Assembly: GCA_035771175.1 (NCBI GenBank)
Contig: CM069607.1
Coordinates: 20,344,001 to 20,408,000, forward strand
Length of the DNA stretch: 64,000 bases
Direction of reading: 5' to 3'
DNA from: Paratinospora sagittata
Lineage: Eukaryota; Streptophyta; Magnoliopsida; Ranunculales; Menispermaceae
Shown: in pieces, positions 24,593 to 37,488 of the stretch
Layout of the letters: the number at the start of each line of letters is the position of its first letter
Position numbering within the stretch: position 1 is the stretch's first letter
Notes under the pieces: generated by a model
What the model was told of the DNA's origin: nothing
Databases searched by the model: none
What the model saw: only the letters and a program-made list of their open reading frames with translations
Program-made: the position numbers and the translations under genes

Positions 24593-25765
24593 TCTCGGGT
24601 GTGTGTATATCGACCTGCAATAGTCCGCTATCCGTCATTAGAGAGGATGATACACAACCCAATAGCATGCTATCCACGTCTGAGTTAGAAATCTCACATA
24701 TCTAACGAGAAAAACGTGGGCCCTTTCCCTTGCTCGATTTTTCTATTCCTTGTACATTTTTGACTGGGAATCGTAACTGAAACATTCTCCACTAGCACCA
24801 GGATGATTCCCATTGTGTCGCCCGGGCAAAAAAACTTTAGTTTAAAACAATGTTTTGAATTCAAATCAGTTCCTACTCCCTTGCTCTTTAACCTGCAACT
24901 TGTAATTTAATAAAACACTCATTCTCTAATTTTCAGAGATACAACACACACGATTTTTGTAAGTTAGACTGAGCTTTCCCAAGAGTATTTTAAAAGAACA
25001 AAGTCGTGACTCTTGCATTGCAAATAAAAGCTTCAACCTGATTCAAATTTGCAACCTATCTTGAAGACAATCTCACTGTTTAGCAAGTTCTTCATTTTAT
25101 CCCTTTTGTGCTGAGATTTTCAAAAGCTATCCATCGTTTTAAACTGTGGGTATATGAAGTTTTCTCAGTAAGAGAAGACATCACCTATATTCTTTCTCCA
25201 AGTACTACAACTAATCATCAAGAAGACATCAAACAATAGCTATCAAAGTCTACAAAGATTAGGCTCTAAGAACGAAGACATATCTCAATGCTAATGCATT
25301 AGTTTGATCTTAAGTGTGTAGGGCAACTTCTTGATCAATCTCAGCATGAAAACCCTCTAAATTGCAAAGTCTTCAAAATCACTTGGATTAAAGTATTTGG
25401 TTTTGACAAAATATTTTTCGAAAGGTTTTAATCATAATTTCAATGAGTTTTGAATGATTTAAAAGTGTTTTGAGACAATGGAATGGTTCTTAAGTGTTAA
25501 AATATTAATTTTTTCAAAATCGGGTTATCCAGCAATTTGCCAAAATATTTCAAACGGCAATAGCGCACTATCTGTGTTGATAGCGCGCTGATAGGGTTGA
25601 ATAATCAAAAATATATTTTTCTTGAAAATTGCTTGCAGCGCGCTATCCATTTTGATAACTCGCTATAGAGAGCAGTTGCCGTAATCTTTCGATTTTTAGT
25701 AAAATGGGCAATAGCCTGCTATACGCCTTGATTGCACGCTATCGGAAAGTCCAAAAACCACGAGC
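24593..25765. repeat. Monomer 22 (beta, 1,173 bp)
   Basis: CACTAGCACC, GCCCGGGC, CTTTAGTTTAAAAC as in monomer 29. Private AAATCAGTTCC and AAGAACAAAG. Confidence 0.92.
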
Positions 25766-25850
25766 TCTCGGGTGTGTGTATATCGACCTGCAATAGTCCG
25801 CTATCCGTCATTAGAGAGGATGATACACAACCCAATAGCATGCTATCCAC
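25561..25850. repeat. Cluster of GCTATC / GATAG words across a monomer junction
   Basis: CTAT(C/A) words start at 25,568, 25,643, 25,663, 25,719, 25,739, 25,801 and 25,843, with inverse GATAG at 25,579 and 25,590 and TGATAA at 25,654. Spacing of 20 bp occurs twice. TGATAG and TGATAA fit the GATA-factor consensus WGATAR. The same cluster recurs at every junction. Confidence 0.7.
25562..25589. other. Extended hairpin, beta form
   Basis: AGCGC, one mismatch, CTATC, loop TGTGTT, GATAG, one mismatch, GCGCT. The inner stem loses one pair relative to alpha but the outer stem gains one, so overall folding capacity is kept. Confidence 0.82.
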
Positions 25851-26938
25851 GTCTGAGTTAGAAATCTCACATATCTAACGAGAAAAACGTGGGCCCTTTC
25901 CCTTGCTCGATTTTTCTATTCCTTGTACATTTTTGACTGGGAATCGTAACTGAAACATTCTCCACTAACACCAGGATGATTCCCATTGTGTCGCCCGGGC
26001 AAAACAACTTTAGATTAAAACAATGTTTTGAATTCAAATCATTTCCTACTCCCTTGCTCTTTAACCTGCAACTGGTAATTTAATAAAACACTCATTCTCT
26101 AATTTTCAAAGATACAACACACACGATTTTTGTAAGTTAGACTGAGCTTTCCCAAGAGTATTTCAAAAGAAGAAAGTCGTGACTCTTGCATTGCAAATAA
26201 AAGCTTCAACCTGATTCAAAATTGCAACCTATCTTGAAGACAATCTCACTGTTTAGCTAGTTCTTCATTTGATCCCTTTTGTGCTGAGATTTTCAGAAGC
26301 TATCCATCGTTTTAAACTGTGGGTATATGAAGTGTTCTCAGTAAGAGAAGACATCACCTATATTCTTTCTCCGAGTACTACAACTAATCATCAAGAGGAC
26401 ATCAAACAATAGCTATCAAAGTCTACTAAGATTAGGCTCTAAGAACGAAGACATATCTCAATGCTAATGCATTAGTTTGATCTTAAGTGTGTAGGGCAAC
26501 TTCTTGATCAATCTCACCACGAAAACCCTCTAAATTGCAAAGTCTTCAAAATCACTTGGATTAAAGTATTTGGTTTTGACAAAATATTTTTCGAAAGGTT
26601 TTAATCATAATTTCAATGAGTTTTGAATGATTTAAAAGTGTTTTGAGACAATGGAATGGTTCTTAAGTGTTAAAATATTAATTTTTTCAAAATCGGGCTG
26701 TCCAGAAATTTGCCAAAATTTTTCAAACGGCAATGGCGCACTATCAGTGTTGATAACACGCTGATAGGGTTGAATAATCAAAAATCTTTTTTTCTTGAAA
26801 ATTGCCTGCAGCGCGCTATCCCTTTTGATAACTCGCTATAGAGAGCAGTTGCCGTAATCTTTCGATTTTTAGTAAAATGGGCAATAGCCTGCTATACGCC
26901 TTGATTGCAAGCTATCGGAAAGTCAAAAAAACACGAGC
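25766..26938. repeat. Monomer 23 (beta to alpha, 1,173 bp)
   Basis: GCCCGGGC. GCTAGTTCTTCATTTGATCC and CTACTAAGATTAGG match monomer 29. Tail as in monomer 18. Confidence 0.92.
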
Positions 26939-28109
26939 TCTCGGGTGTGTGTATATCGACCTACAATAGTCCGCTATCCGTTATTAGAGAGGATGATACA
27001 CAACCCAATAGCATGCTATCCACGTCTGAGTTAGTAATCTCACATATCTAACGAGAAAAACGTGGGCCCTTTCCCATGCTCGATTTTTATATTCCTTGTA
27101 CATTTTTAACTGGGAATCGTAACTGAAACATTCTCCACTAACACCTGGATGATTCCCATTGTGTCGCACGAGCAAAACAACTTTAGATTAAAACAATGTT
27201 TTGAATTCAAATCATTTCCTACTCACTTGCTCTTTAACCTGCAACTGCTAATTTAATAAAACACTCATTCTCTAATTTTCAAAGATACAACACACACGAT
27301 TTTTGCAAGTTAAACTGAGCTTTCCAAAGAGTATTTTAAAAGAAGAAAGTCGTGACTCTTGCATTGCCAATAAAAGCTTCAACCTGAATCAAAATTGCAA
27401 ACTGCCTTGAAGACAATCTCACTGTTTAGCAAGTTCTTTATTTTATCCCTTTTGTGCTGAGATTTTCAGGAGCTATCCATCGTTTTAAACTGTAGGTATA
27501 TGAAGTGTTCTCAGTAAGAGAACACATCACCTATATTCTTTCTCCGAGTGCTACAACTAATCATCAAGAACACATCAAACAATAGTTATCAAAGTCTACA
27601 AAATCAGGCTCTAAGAACGAAGACATATCTCAATGCTAATGCATTAGTTTGACCTTGAGTGTGTAGGGTAACCTCTCGATCAATCTCAGCACGAAAACCC
27701 TCTAAATTGCAAAGTCTTCAAAATCACTTGGATTAAAGTATTTGGTTTTGACAAAATATTTTTCGAAAGGTTTTAATCATAATTTCAATGAGTTTTGAAT
27801 GATTTAAAAGTGTTTTGAGACAATGGAATGGTTCTTAAGTGTTAAAATATTAATTTTTTCAAAATCAGGCTATCCAGCAATTTGCCAAAATTTTCAAAAG
27901 GCAATAGCGCACTATCAGTGTTGATAGCACGCTGATTGGGTTGAATAATCAAAAATCTTTTTTTCTTGAAAATTGCCTGCAGCACGCTATCCCTTTTGAT
28001 AACTCGCTATAGAGAGCAGTTGTCGTAATCTTTCGATTTTTAGTAAAATGGGCAATAGCCTGCTATACGCCTTGATTGCACGCTATCAGAAAGTCCAAAA
28101 AACACGAGC
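26939..28109. repeat. Monomer 24 (alpha, 1,171 bp)
   Basis: CCTACAATAG start as in monomer 19. Private CCCATGCTCG, CACGAGCAAAAC. Tail GCTATCAGAAAG. Confidence 0.92.
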
Positions 28110-29282
28110 TCTTGGGTTTGTGTATATCGACCTGCAATAGTCCGCTATCCGTAATTAGAGAGGATGAAACACAACCCAATATCATGCTATCCACGTCTGA
28201 GTTACAAATCTCACATATCTAACGAGAAAAACGTGGGCCCTTTCCCTTGCTCGATTTCTATTCCTTGTACATTTTTGACTGGGAATCGTAACTGAAACAT
28301 TCTCCACTAACACCAGGATGATTCCCATTGTGTCGCACGGGCAAAACAACTTTAGATTAAAACAATGTTTTGAATTCAAATCATTTCCTACTCTTTTGCT
28401 CTTTAACCTGCAACTGCTAATTTAATAAAACACTCATTCTCTAATTTTCAAAGATACAACACACACGATTTTTGCAAGTTAGACTGAGCTTTCCAAAGAG
28501 TATTTCAAAAGAAGAAAGTCGTGACTCTTGCATTGCCAATAAAAGCTTCAACCTGAATCAAAATTGCAAACTGTCTTGAAGACAATCTCTCACTGTTTAG
28601 CAAGTTCTTCATTTTATCCCTTTTGTGCTGAGACTTTCAAAAGCTATCCATCGTTTTAAACTGTAGGTATATGAAGTGTTCTCAGTAAGAGAACACATCA
28701 CCTATATTCTGTCTCCGAGTGCTACAACAAATCATCAAGAAAACACCAAACAATAGCTATCAAAGTCTACAAAGATCAGGCTCTAAGAACGAAGACATAT
28801 CTCAATGCTAATGCATTAGTTTGACCTTAAGTGTGTAGGGTAACCTCTCGATCAATCTCAGCACGAAAACCCTCTAAATTGCAAAGTCTTCAAAATCACT
28901 TGGATTAAAGTATTTGGTTTTGACAAAATATTTTTCGAAAGGTTTTAATCATAATTTCAATGAGTTTTGAATGATTTAAAAGTGTTTTAAGACAATGGAA
29001 TGGTTCTTAAGTGTCAAAATATTAATTTTTTCAAAATCAGGCTATCCAGCAATTTGCCAAAATTTTTCAAACGGCAATAACGCACTATCAGTGTTGATAG
29101 CACGATTACTGGGTTGAATAATCAAAAATCTTTTTTTCTTGAAAATTGCCTGCAGCGCGCTATCCCTTTTGATAACTCGCTATAGAGAGCAGTTGTCGTA
29201 ATCTTTCAATTTTTAGTAAAATGGGCAATAGCCTGCTATACGCCTTGGTTGGACGCTATCGGAAAGTTCGAAAAACACGAGC
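28110..29282. repeat. Monomer 25 (alpha, 1,173 bp)
   Basis: CTTGGGTTTGTG, AATATCATGC, GATTTCTATTCC, then monomer 19-like GAGACTTTCAAAAGC, CACGATTACTGGG and GGTTGGACGC. Confidence 0.92.
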
Positions 29283-30455
29283 TCTCGGGTGTGTGTATAT
29301 CGACCTGCAATAGTCCGCTATCCGTCATTAGAGAGGATGATACACAACCCAATAGCATGCTATCCACGTCTGAGTTAGAAATCTAATATATCTAACGAGA
29401 AAAACGTGGGCCCTTTCCCTTGCTCGATTTTTCTATTCCTTGTACATTTTTGACTAGGAATCGTAACTGAAACATTCTCCACTAACACCAGGATGATTCC
29501 CATTGTGTCGCACGGGACAAACAACTTTAGATTAAAACAATGCTTTGAATTCAAACCATTTCCTACTCTTTTGCTCTTTAACCTGCAACTGGTAATTTAA
29601 TAAAACACTCATTCTCTAATTTTCAAAGATACTACACACACGATTTTTGCAAGTTAGACTGAGCTTTCCAAAGAGTATTTCAAAAGAAGAAAGTCGTGAC
29701 TCTTGCATTGCTAATAAAAGCTTCAACCTGAATCAAAATTGCAACCTATCTTGAAGACAATCTCACTGTTTAGCAAGTTCTTCATTTTATCCCTTTTGTG
29801 CTGAGATTTTCAGAAGCTATCCATCGTTTTAAACTGTGGGTATATGAAGTGTTCTCAGTAAGAGAAGACATCACCTATATTCTTTTTCCGAGTACTACAA
29901 CTAATCATCAAGAAGACATCAAACAATAGCTATCAAAGTCTACAAAGATTAGGCTCTAAGAACGAAGACATATCTCAATGCTAATGCATTAGTTTGATCT
30001 TAAGTGTGAAGGGCAACTTCTTGATCAATCTCAGCACGAAAACCCTCTAAATTGCAAAGTCTTCAAAATCACTTGGATTAAAGTATTTGGTTTTGACAAA
30101 ATATTTTTCGAAAGGTTTTAATCATAATTTCAATGAGTTTTGAATGATTTAAAAGTGTTTTGAGACAATGGAATGGTTCTTAAGTGTTAAAATATTAATT
30201 TTTTCAAAATCAGGCTATCCAGGAATTTGCCAAAATTTTTCAAACGGCAATAGCGCACTATCAGTGTTGATAGCACGCTGATTGGGTTGAATAATCAAAA
30301 ATCTTTTTTTCTTGAAAATTGCATGCAGCGCGCTATCTCTTTTGATAACTCGCTATAGAGAGCGGTTGTCGTAATCTTTCGATTTTAAGTAAAATGGGCA
30401 ATAGCCTGCTATACGCCTTGATTGTACGCTATCAGAATGTCCGAAAAACACGAGC
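29283..30455. repeat. Monomer 26 (alpha/beta/alpha, 1,173 bp)
   Basis: Start as monomer 20, beta middle, alpha-like tail with rare GGCTATCCAGGAATTT, GCATGCAGCGCGC, GAGCGGTTGTCG and GATTTTAAGT. These recur in monomer 37. Confidence 0.92.
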
Positions 30456-31627
30456 TCTCGGGTTTGTGTATATCGACCTGCAATAGTCCGCTATGCGTCA
30501 TTAGAGAGGATGATACACAACCCAATATCATGCTATCCACGTCTGAGTTAGAAATCTCACATATCTAACGAGAAAAACGTGGGCCCTTTCCCTTGGTCGA
30601 TTTTTCTATTCCTTGTACATTTTTGACTGGGAATCGTAACTGAAACATTCTCCACTAGCACCAGGATGATTCCCATTGTGTCGCACGGGACAAACAACTT
30701 TAGATTAAAACAATGTTTTGAATTCAAATCATTTCCTACTCTTTTGCTCTTTAACCTGCAACTGGTAATTTAATAAAACACTCATTCTCTCATTTTCAAA
30801 GATACAACACACACGATTTTTGCAAGTTAGACTGAGCTTTCCAAAGAGTATTTCAAAAGAAGAAAGTCGTGACTCTTGCATTGCTAATAAAAGCTTCAAC
30901 CTGATCCAAAATTGCAACCTATCTTGAAGACAATCTCACTGTTTAGCAAGTTCTTCATTTTATCCCTTTTGTGCTGAGATTTTCAGAAGCTATCCATCGT
31001 TTTAAACTGTGGGTATATGAAGTGTTCTCAGTAAGAGAAGACATCACCTATATTCTTTCTCCGAGTACTACAACTAATCATCAAGAAGACATCAAACAAT
31101 AGCTATCAAAGTCTACAAAGATTAGGCTCTAAGAACGAAGACATATCTCAATGCTAATGCATTAGTTTGATCTTAAGTGTGAAGGGCAACTTCTTGATCA
31201 ATCTCAGCACGAAAACCCTCTAAATTGCAAAGTCTTCAAAATCACTTGGATTAAAGTATTTGGTTTTGACAAAATATTTTTCGAAAGGTTTTAATCATAA
31301 TTTCAATGAGTTTTGAATGATTTAAAAGTGTTTTGAGACAATGGAATGGTTCTTAAGTGTTAAAATATTAATTTTTTCAAAATTGGGTTATCCAGCAATT
31401 TGCCAAAATTTTTCAAACGGCAATAGCGCACTATCTGTGTTGATAGCGCGCTGATAGGGTTGAATAATCAAAAATATATTTTTCTTAAAATTGCTTGCAG
31501 TGCGCTATCCATTTTGATAACTCGCTATAGAGAGCAGTTGCCGTAATCTTTCGATTTTTAGTAAAATGGGCAATAGCCTGCTATACGCCTTGATTGCACG
31601 CAATCGGAAAGTCCGAAAAACACAAGC
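30456..31627. repeat. Monomer 27 (beta, 1,172 bp)
   Basis: GGGTTTGTGTATATC, CCGCTATGCG, AATATCATGC and CACTAGCACC. Tail TTCTTAAAATTGCTTGC as in monomer 20. Confidence 0.92.
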
Positions 31628-32798
31628 TCTCGGGTGTGTGTATATCGACCTGCAATAGTCCGCTATCCGTCATTAGAGAGGATGATACACAACCCATTAG
31701 CATGCTATCCACGTCTGAGTTAGAAATCTCACATATCTAACGAGAAAAACGTGGGCCCTTTCCCTTGCTCGATTTTTCTATTCCTTGTACATTTTTGACT
31801 GGGAATCGTAACTGAAACATTCTCCACTAACACCAGGATGATTCCCATTGTGTCGCCCGGGCAAAACAACTTTAGATTAAAACAATGTTTTGAATTCAAA
31901 TCATTTCCTACTCCCTTGCTCTTTAACCTGCAACTGGTAATTTAATAAAACACTCATTCTCTAATTTTCAAAGATACAACACACACGATTTTTGTAAGTT
32001 AGACTGAGCTTTCCGAAGAGTATTTCAAAAGAAGAAAGTCGTGACTCTTGCATTGCAAATAAAAGCTTCAACCTGATTCAAAATTGCAACCTATCTTGAA
32101 GACAATCTCACTGTTTAGCAGGTTCGTCATTTTATCCCTTTTGTGCTGAGATTTTTAGAAGCTATCCATCGTTTTAAACTGTGGGTATATGAATTGTTCT
32201 CAGTAAGAGAAGACATCACCTATATTCTTTCTCCGAGTACTACAACTAATCATCAAGAACACATCAAACAATAGCTATCAAAGTCTACAAAGATTAGGCT
32301 CTAAGAACGAAAACATATCTCAATGCTAATGCATTAGTTTGATCTTAAGTGTGTAGGGCAACTTCTTGATCAATCTCAGCACGAAAACCCTCTAAATTGC
32401 AAAGTCTTCAAAGTCACTTGGATTAAAGTATTTGGTTTTGACAAAATATTTTTCGAAAGGTTTTAATCATAATTTTAATGAGTTTTGAATGATTTAAAAG
32501 TGTTTTGAGACAATGGAATGGTTCTTAAGTGTGAAAATATTAATTTTTTCAAAATCGGGTTATCCAGCAATTTGCCAAAATTTTTCAAACGGCAATAGCG
32601 CACTATCTGTGTTGATAGCGCGCTGATAGGGTTGAATAATCAAAAATATATTTTTCTTGAAAATTGCTTGCAGCGCTATCCCTTTTGATAACTCGCTATA
32701 AAGAGCACTTGTCGTAATCTTTCGATTTTTAGTAAAATGGGCAATAGCCTGCTATACGCCTTGATTGCACGCTATCGGAAAGTCCGAAAAACACGAGC
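31628..32798. repeat. Monomer 28 (beta, 1,171 bp)
   Basis: GCCCGGGC, TTCCGAAGAG, shortened CAGCGCTATCCC. Private CCCATTAGC and GCAGGTTCGTC. Preceded by CACAAGCTC, so the SacI site is lost here as at 23,417-23,422. Confidence 0.92.
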
Positions 32799-33970
32799 TG
32801 TCGGGTGTGTGTATATCGACCTGCAATAGTCTGCTATCCGTCATTAGAGAGGATGATACACAACCCAATAGCATGCTATCCACGTCTGAGTTAGAAATCT
32901 CACATATCTAACGAGAAAAACGTGGGCCCTTTCCCTTGCTCGATTTTTCTATTCCTTGTACATTTTTGACTGGGAATCGTAACTGAAACATTCTCCACTA
33001 GCACCAGGATGATTCCCATTGTGTCGCCCGGGCAAAACAACTTTAGTTTAAAACAATGTTTTGAATTCAAATCATTTCCTACTCCCTTGCTCTTTAACCT
33101 GCAACTGGTAATTTAATAAAACACTCATTCTCTAATTTCAAAGATACAACACACATGATTTTTGTAAGTTAGACTGAGCTTTCCCAAGAGTATTTCAAAA
33201 GAAGAAAGTCGTGACTCTTGCATTGCAAATAAAAGCTTCAACCTGATTCAAAATTGCAACCTATCTTGAAGACAATCTCACTGTTTAGCTAGTTCTTCAT
33301 TTGATCCCTTTTGTGCTGAGATTTTCAGAAGCTATCCATCGTTTTAAACTGTGGGTATATGAAGTGTTCTCAGTAAGAGAAGACATCACCTCTATTCTTT
33401 CTCCGAGTACTACAACTAATCATCAAGAAGACATCAAACAATAGCTATCAAAGTCTACTAAGATTAGGCTATAAGAACGAAGACATATCTCAATGCTAAT
33501 GCATTAGTTTGATCTTAAGTGTGTAGGGCAACTTCTTGATCAATCTCAGCACGAAAACCCTCTAAATTGCAAAGTCTTCAAAATCACTTGGATTAAAGTA
33601 TTTGGTTTTGACAAAATATTTTTCGAAAGGTTTTAATCATAATTTCAATGAGTTTTGAATGATTTAAAAGTGTTTTGAGACAATGGAATGGTTCTTAAGT
33701 GTTAAAATATTAATTTTTTCAAAATCGGGTTATCCAGCAATTTGCCAAAATTTTTCAAACGGCAATAGCGCACTATCTGTGTTGATAGCGCGCTGATGGG
33801 GTTGAATAATCAAAAATATATTTTTCTTGAAAATTGCTTGCAGCGCGCTATCCCTTTTGATAACTCGCTATAGAGAGCAGTTGCCGTAATCTTTCGATTT
33901 TTAGTAAAATGGGCAATAGCCTGCTACACGCCTTGATTGCACGCTATCGGAAAGTCCGAAAAACACGAGC
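32799..33970. repeat. Monomer 29 (beta, 1,172 bp, composite)
   Basis: GAGCTG replaces GAGCTC at the junction. First half matches monomer 22 (CACTAGCACC, CTTTAGTTTAAAAC), second half monomer 23 (GCTAGTTCTTCATTTG, CTACTAAGATTAGG). Confidence 0.92.
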
Positions 33971-35141
33971 TCTCGGGTGTGTGTATATCGACCTGCAATA
34001 GTCCGCTATCCGTCATTAGAGAGGATGATACACAACCCAATAGCATGCTATCCACGTCTGAGTTAGAAATCTCACATATCTAACGAGAAAAACGTGGGCC
34101 CTTTCCCTTGCTCGATTTTTCTATTCCTTGTACATTTTTGACTGGGAATCGTAACTGAAACATTCTCCACTAACACCAGGATGATTCCCATTGTGTCGCA
34201 CGGGACAAACAACTTTAGATTAAAACAATGTTTTGAATTCAAATCATTTCCTACTCTTTTGCTCTTTAACCTGCAACTGGTAATTTAATAAAACACTCAT
34301 TCTCTAATTTTCAAAGATACAACACACACGATTTTTGCAAGTTAGACTGAGTTTTCCAAAGAGTATTTCAAAAGAAGAAAGTCGTGACTCTTGCATTGCC
34401 AATAAAAGCTTCAACCTGAATCAAAATTGCAACCTATCTTGACGACAATCTCACTGTTTAGCAAGTTCTTCATTTTATCCCTTTTGTGCTGAGATTTTCA
34501 GAAGCAATCCATCGTTTTAAACTGTGGGTATATGAAGTGTTCTCAGTAAGAGAAGACATCACCTATATTCTTTCTCCGAGTACTACAACTAATCATCAAG
34601 AAGACATCAAACAATAGCTATCAAAGTCTACAAAGATTAGGCTCTAAGAACGAAGACATATCTCAATGCTAATGCATTAGTTTGATCTTAAGTGTGTAGG
34701 GCAACTTCTTGATCAATCTCAGCACGAAAACCCTCTAAATTGCAAAGTCTTCAAAATCACTTGGATTAAAGTATTTGGTTTTGACAAAATATTTTTCGAA
34801 AGGTTTTAATCATAATTTCAATGAGTTTTGAATGATTTAAAAGTGTTTTGAGACAATGGAATGGTTCTTAAGTGTTAAAATATTAATTTCTTCAAAATCG
34901 GGTTATCCAGCAATTTGCCAAAATTTTTCAAACGGCAATAGCGCACTATCTGTGTTGATAGCGCGCTGATAGGGTTGAATAATCAAAAATATATTTTTCT
35001 TGAAAATTGCTTGCAGCGCTATCCCTTTTGATAACTCGCTATAGAGAGCAGTTGCCGTAATCTTTCGATTTTTAGTAAAATGGGCAATAGCCTGCTATAC
35101 GCCTTGATTGCACGCTATCGGAAAGTCCGAAAAACACGAGC
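33971..35141. repeat. Monomer 30 (beta, 1,171 bp)
   Basis: GGGACAAAC, GAGTTTTCC and CTTGACGACAATC, shared with monomer 31. Private GAAGCAATCC and shortened CAGCGCTATCCC. Confidence 0.92.
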
Positions 35142-36314
35142 TCTCGGGTGTGTGTATATCGACCTGCAATAGTCCGCTATCCGTCATTAGAGAGGATGAT
35201 ACACAACCCAATAGCATGCTATCCACGTCTGAGTTAGAAATCTCACATATCTAACGAGAAAAACGTGGGCCCTTTCCCTTGCTCGATTTTTCTATTCCTT
35301 TTACATTTTTGACTGGGAATCGTAACTGAAACATTCTCCACTAACACCAGGATGATTCCCATTGTGTCGCACGGGACAAACAACTTTAGATTAAAACAAT
35401 GTTTTGAATTCAAATCATTTCCTACTCTTTTGCTCTTTAACCTGCAACTGGTAATTTAATAAAACACTCCTTCTCTAATTTTCAAAGATACAACACACAC
35501 GATTTTTGCAAGTTAGACTGAGTTTTCCAAAGAGTATTTCAAAAGAAGAAAGTCGTGACTCTTGCATTGCCAATAAAAGCTTCAACCTGAATCAAAATTG
35601 CAACCTATCTTGACGACAATCTCACTATTTAGCAAGTTCTTCATTTTATCCCTTTTGTGCTGAGATTTTCAGAAGCTATCCATCGTTTTAAACTGTGGGT
35701 ATATGAAGTGTTCTCAGTAAGAGAAGACATCACCTATATTCTTTCTCCGAGTACTACAACTAATCATCAAGAAGACATCAAACAATAGCTATCAAAGTCT
35801 ACAAAGATTAGGCTCTAAGAACGAAGACATATCTCAATGCTAATGCATTAGTTTGATCTTAAGTGTGTAGGGCAACTTCTTGATCAATCTCAGCACGAAA
35901 ACCCTCTAAATTGCAAAGTCTTCAAAATCACTTGGATTAAAGTATTTGGTTTTGACAAAATATTTTTCGAAAGGTTTTAATCATAATTTCAATGAGTTTT
36001 GAATGATTTAAAAGTGTTTTGAGACAATGGAATGGTTCTTAAGTGTTAAAATATTAATTTTTTCAAAATCGGGTTATCCAGCAATTTGCCAAAATTTTTC
36101 AAACGGCAATAGCGCACTATCTGTGTTGATAGCGCGCTGATAGGGTTGAATAATCAAAAATATATTTTTCTTGAAAATTGCTTGCAGCGCGCTATCCCTT
36201 TTGATAACTCGCTATAGAGAGCAGTTGCCGTAATCTTTCGATTTTTAGTAAAATGGGCAATAGCCTGCTACACGCCTTGATTGCACGCTATCGGAAAGTC
36301 CGAAAAACACGAGC
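35142..36314. repeat. Monomer 31 (beta, 1,173 bp)
   Basis: CTTGACGACAATC as in monomer 30. CTACACGCC tail as in monomer 29. Private CCTTTTACATTT and ACTCCTTCTC. Confidence 0.92.
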
Positions 36315-37488
36315 TCTTGGGTGTGTGTATATCGACCTGCAATAGTCCGCTATCCGTCATTAGAGAGGATGATACACAACCTAATAGCATGCTATCCACG
36401 TCTGAGTTAGAAATCTCACATATCTAACGAGAAAAACGTGGGCCCTTTCCCTTGCTCGATTTTTCTATTCCTCGTACATTTTTGACTGGGAATCGTAACT
36501 GAAACATTCTCCACTAACACCAGGATGATTCCCATTGTGTCGCACGGGACAAACAACTTTAGATTAAAACAATGTTTTGAATTCAAATCATTTCCTACTC
36601 TTTTGCTCTTTAATCTGCAACTGGTAATTTAATAAAACACTCATTCTCTAATTTTTAAAGATACAACACACACGATTTTTGCAAGTTAGACTGTGCTTTT
36701 CGAAGAGTATTTCAAAAGAAGAAAGTCGTGACTCTTGCATTGCTAATAAAAGCTTCAACCTGAATCAAAATTGCAACCTATCTTGAAGACAATCTCACTG
36801 TTTAGCAAGTTCTTCATTTTATCCCTTTTGTGCTGAGATTTTCAGAAGCTATCCATCGTTTTAAACTGTGGGTATATGAAGTGTTCTCAGTAAGAGAAGA
36901 CATCACCTATATTCTTTCTCCGAGTACTACAACTAATCATCAAGAAGACATCAAACAATAGCTATCAAAGTCTACAAAGATTAGGCTCTAAGAACGAAAA
37001 CATATCTCAATGCTAATGCATTAGTTTGATCTTAAGTGTGTAGGGCAACTTCTTGATCAATCTCAGCACGAAAACCCTCTAAATTGCAAAGTCTTCAAAA
37101 TCACTTGGATTAAAGTATTTGGTTTTGACAAAATATTTTTCGAAAGGTTTTAATCATAATTTCTATGAGTTTTGAATGATTTAAAAGTGTTTTGAGACAA
37201 TGGAATGGTTCTTAAGTGTTAAAATATTAATTTTTTCAAAATCGGGTTATCCAGCAATTTGCCAAAATTTTTCAAACGGCAATAGCGCACTATTTGTGTT
37301 GATAGCGCGCTGATAGGGTTGAAGAATCAAAAATATATTTTTCTTGAAAATTGCTTGCAGCAGCGCTATCCCTTTTGATAACTCGCTATAGAGAGCAGTT
37401 GCCGTAATCTTTCGATTTTTAGTAAAATGGGCAATAGCCTGCTATACGCCTTGATTGCACGCTATCGGAAAGTCCGAAAAACACGAGC
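36315..37488. repeat. Monomer 32 (beta, 1,174 bp)
   Basis: CTCTTGGGTG, ACCTAATAGC, CCTCGTACATTT, GACTGTGCTTTTCG. Tail CAGCAGCGCTATCC. Confidence 0.92.

Noticed and set aside
28182..28379. Recurrent minus-strand open frame of 65-93 codons (also at 38,705, 43,419, 53,937, 57,453, 59,796 and 63,310)
   Set aside because: It is open in monomers carrying the 2 bp-shorter GATTTCT instead of GATTTTTCT, so the frame depends on a neutral-looking indel. Start and length vary, there is no codon pattern or known domain, and most monomers close it.
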